This document shows positions 62,382 through 64,000 of a stretch of 64,000 nucleotides of DNA, in pieces (within the stretch, counting starts at the first letter, position 1; each line of letters opens with the position of its first letter). Both the position numbers and the translations under genes were made by a program. This stretch comes from Sideroxydans lithotrophicus (GTDB lineage Bacteria; Pseudomonadota; Gammaproteobacteria; Burkholderiales; Gallionellaceae). Under the pieces are notes generated by a model that saw nothing but the letters and a program-made list of their open reading frames with translations, was not told the DNA's origin and did not search any database. The stretch spans positions 163,082-227,081 of the forward strand of contig DYJI01000006.1 of assembly GCA_020723185.1 (NCBI GenBank), read 5' to 3'.

Positions 62382-62408
62382 TTGTCGGCAGGCAAGCGGA
62401 TAACTTTA
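62382..62408 (-). promoter_or_regulatory. Sigma-28 (FliA) promoter of the chemoreceptor gene
   Basis: On the minus strand TAAAGTTA, 11 bases, GCCGACAA. This matches the flagellar sigma-28 consensus (TAAAGTTT-N11-GCCGATAA) at 14 of 16 positions with exact spacing. It places the receptor in the late flagellar regulon. Confidence 0.75.
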
Positions 62409-62433
62409 GAAAGAACATCATGGGACACGGCCC

Positions 62434-62454
62434 GCCCCGGCTGCGAACCGGGGC
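62434..62454. terminator. GC-rich hairpin after the four-helix membrane protein gene
   Basis: GCCCCGG and CCGGGGC flank a 7-base loop, 37 bases past the stop of the minus-strand gene at 62491. There is no T run on either strand, so intrinsic termination is uncertain. Confidence 0.35.
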
Positions 62455-62490
62455 TGAGTGGAACCGCCAATCAGAGACAACGGCCGACGA

Positions 62491-62892
62491 TCACCCGCGC
62501 CGCAACAGGCGATAAGCCACCGCCGCGATCACGGCCCACACGCCCAGACGCGCGCTCATGGCGATGACGGTGCGCTGCTCGTAGGCACCGCCGGAGAGGA
62601 TGTACAGGCCGAACGCCACGAATGCGAGTGCGATGGCCGCAGCCAAGACCATGCTCAGCCGCACCGCCCAACGCTGCTGCAGCCACAGCCCGACGCCGGC
62701 GGCGATGTAGACGAAGCCGGACAGGAAGTTGAACCACAGCAGCAGCGGCACATAATTACCGGCCGCGATGCGCGCCGCCTCGTCGCCGAACAACACTGCG
62801 CCGCCGCCCTTGAGTGTCATGGATCCGAAACCGACCGCGACCAGCGCGATGAGCCAGACTGTGATGCCGCGTTGATGTGCTGCTGCTTCCAT
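62491..62892 (-). CDS. Hypothetical four-helix membrane protein
   Basis: A 133-residue protein with four hydrophobic helices (about 10-30, 45-65, 73-95, 108-128) and a charged loop (LFGDEAARIAAGNY). No family could be named. The start at ATG 62892 has an excellent AAGGAGG site; longer frames upstream overlap the TetR gene in another frame. It lies 32 bases after the TetR-family regulator gene and so is probably the last gene of the ABC/TetR transcript. Confidence 0.8.
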   Translation of the reverse strand: MEAAAHQRGITVWLIALVAVGFGSMTLKGGGAVLFGDEAARIAAGNYVPLLLWFNFLSGFVYIAAGVGLWLQQRWAVRLSMVLAAAIALAFVAFGLYILSGGAYEQRTVIAMSARLGVWAVIAAVAYRLLRRG

Positions 62893-62924
62893 GTTGCCTC
62901 CTTGGTATGTTGAGAAAGAATGGA

Positions 62925-63539
62925 TCAACTGCGGGCGCGTACGCCTTGCAGGTAGATTGGGAATATCTTTTCCGCTTCCCGCTGCAAGGCACGCTTGCCG
63001 CCGAAGATGGACGACTGCATGACCAGCCCCTGGATCATGCCGATGTAGAGCACGGCCGCGCTCTGGCTGTCGAGGTCGGCGGACACCTGTGACTGCGCCT
63101 TGCCCTGTTCCAGCAGGCCCGCCACCTTGGCCTCGTAACCGGAGATGATGCCCTCGATGAGTTGCCGCAGTTTGCTGTTCTTCTTGTGCAGCAGTTCGGA
63201 GAACAGCAGGCGCGGGATGGCCGGATGCTTGCTGATGAAGGCGATGTGCGCGAAGAACATCAGCTCGATCGCCTGCAGGGGGTCGGACGCCCCGCTCGCC
63301 GCCTTGTCCAGCACCTTCATCAGCCGTTCGCGTACCCACACGATGACCGCGACCCAGATATCGTCCTTGGTCGCGAAGTGGCGGAAGATCGCGCCCTGCG
63401 TCAGGTTCATGGCATCGGCCATGTCCTGCGTGGTGACGCTGTCCACGCCCTTCTCGGCCGCCAGCTCGATCGACACGCGGATGATCTCGCTCTGCCGTTC
63501 CTCCGTACTGAGTCTGCGTTTCACTGTTTCCTGGCTCAT
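62925..63539 (-). CDS. TetR/AcrR-family transcriptional regulator
   Basis: A 204-residue repressor-type regulator. The N-terminal helix-turn-helix (about 15-60) reads ELAAEKGVDSVTTQDMADAM followed by LTQGAIFRHFATKDDIW. The ligand-binding C-terminal half is helical (AIPRLLFSELLHKKN, AAVLYIGMIQGLVMQ). It is placed 15 bases after an ABC-transporter ATPase gene, which suggests that it controls that exporter. The effector is unknown. Confidence 0.92.
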   Translation of the reverse strand: MSQETVKRRLSTEERQSEIIRVSIELAAEKGVDSVTTQDMADAMNLTQGAIFRHFATKDDIWVAVIVWVRERLMKVLDKAASGASDPLQAIELMFFAHIAFISKHPAIPRLLFSELLHKKNSKLRQLIEGIISGYEAKVAGLLEQGKAQSQVSADLDSQSAAVLYIGMIQGLVMQSSIFGGKRALQREAEKIFPIYLQGVRARS

Positions 63540-63554
63540 GCCCTGCCTCCTGAC

Positions 63555-64000
63555 TTATACATGTTTACCCTCGCCCGCCTCCTCGTAGGTGCGTCCGTCA
63601 CGGATGTGATAGATGCGCTTGAAAGTCGGGATGATCTTCTCGTCGTGTGTCACCACGATGATCGCGGTCTGGTACTGCTCCGCCATCTGGTTGAGGATGC
63701 GCACCACGTTCAGCGCGCGTTCGCTGTCCAGAGGCGCCGTCGGCTCGTCGGCCAGGATGACCGGCGGATGGTTGGCCAGTGCGCGCGCGATGGAGACGCG
63801 CTGCTGCTCGCCGCCCGACAGGTGCGAGACGGCGGCCCGTGCGCGATGGCCCACGTCCAGCGCCTGCAGCAGTTCCAGCGCACGCTTGCGCGCGTCCGCA
63901 TCCGCCATACCTGCCAGCATGGGCAGGATGGCGACGTTGTCGGTGACATCGAGGAAGGGGATCAGGTACGGTGCCTGGAACACGAAGCCGATGCGGTCGC
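63555..64000 (-). CDS. ABC transporter ATP-binding protein (MacB/LolD-type), start beyond window
   Basis: The C-terminal ~147 residues of an ATPase; the 5' end with Walker A lies outside the window. The Q-loop (RIGFVFQAPYLIPFLDVTDN), ABC signature LSGGEQQRVSIARAL, Walker B VILADEPTAPLDS and switch His in VVTHDEKI are visible. The sequence is of the MacB/LolD class that works with FtsX-like permeases in efflux or lipoprotein release. LDS is preceded by AP rather than the usual GN. The TetR gene follows by 15 bases. Confidence 0.92.
   Translation of the reverse strand, partial: DRIGFVFQAPYLIPFLDVTDNVAILPMLAGMADADARKRALELLQALDVGHRARAAVSHLSGGEQQRVSIARALANHPPVILADEPTAPLDSERALNVVRILNQMAEQYQTAIIVVTHDEKIIPTFKRIYHIRDGRTYEEAGEGKHV

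Noticed and set aside
1..64000. tRNA genes, rRNA, CRISPR arrays, insertion sequences, prophage
   Set aside because: No cloverleaf, spacer-repeat array, transposase or phage-like gene was recognised on either strand.

Overview
This window looks like chromosomal DNA of a GC-rich betaproteobacterium. The alaA-hom-thrC order, a betaproteobacterial style of small housekeeping genes, cobalamin-dependent ribonucleotide reductase, the MoxR/DUF58/TgpA trio and the very dense cyclic-di-GMP signalling suggest an aquatic, motile, possibly chemolithotrophic member of the Nitrosomonadales such as the Gallionellaceae. That placement is inference from gene content and was not tested by a search. No rRNA, tRNA, CRISPR array, transposase or prophage was seen. 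The only compositional outlier is an AT-rich stretch around 50.1-52.15 kb carrying an exported ankyrin-repeat protein.

Layout. 0-6.7 kb: a diguanylate cyclase, then a minus-strand operon alaA-hom-thrC-AEC transporter-methyltransferase. 6.7-11.5 kb (plus strand): an Mth938-like protein, MoxR ATPase, DUF58 protein, TgpA-type transglutaminase and queD. 11.4-12.8 kb: ppk2 with a coupled 61-codon reading frame. 13-19.2 kb: signalling genes (GAF-HD-GYP; then minus-strand HD-GYP, macro-domain protein, LuxR-type regulator and CBS-GGDEF; response-regulator GGDEF). 18.3-34.2 kb: an almost gap-free run of ten minus-strand genes mixing isoprenoid (ispD, ispF), tRNA/ribosome modification (tsaB, rimI) and DNA repair (uracil-DNA glycosylase) genes with a haem-type HD-GYP sensor, an orphan substrate-binding lipoprotein and three GGDEF proteins. 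One of these, a 7-PAS GGDEF-EAL giant, is broken by a frameshift in a G7 tract. 34.3-41.4 kb: mfd, a SemiSWEET, rlmF, qorB with a divergent HxlR regulator, and serB. 41.4-45.7 kb: a small membrane GGDEF protein and a remarkable fusion of an AmiC-like ligand-binding domain, PAS, GGDEF, EAL and a C-terminal BLUF photoreceptor. 45.8-50.1 kb: nrdJ, an M23 peptidase and a YgjP-like metallopeptidase. 50.4-52 kb: the ankyrin island. 52.1-60.2 kb: dbpA, an HNH protein, three small exported or outer-membrane proteins divergent from an OmpR/EnvZ-type two-component system, a second AEC transporter and rhlE. 60.2-64 kb: a NIT-domain chemoreceptor with a clear sigma-28 promoter, a four-helix membrane protein, a TetR regulator and the start-truncated ATPase of an ABC transporter.

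Together, ten proteins in 64 kb make or break cyclic-di-GMP (seven with GGDEF, three of those with EAL, plus three HD-GYP). Their inputs include redox or haem, blue light, small-molecule ligands, CBS ligands, GAF and PAS signals. A near-identical 19-bp palindrome lies upstream of two of the HD-GYP genes. The strongest candidates for undescribed biology are the ligand-binding/BLUF fusion, the shared HD-GYP palindrome, the placement of a macro-domain protein inside a c-di-GMP operon, and the fusion of housekeeping and signalling genes into one apparent 16-kb operon. Every gap between annotated genes is below 300 bp; the longest (296 bp) is described.
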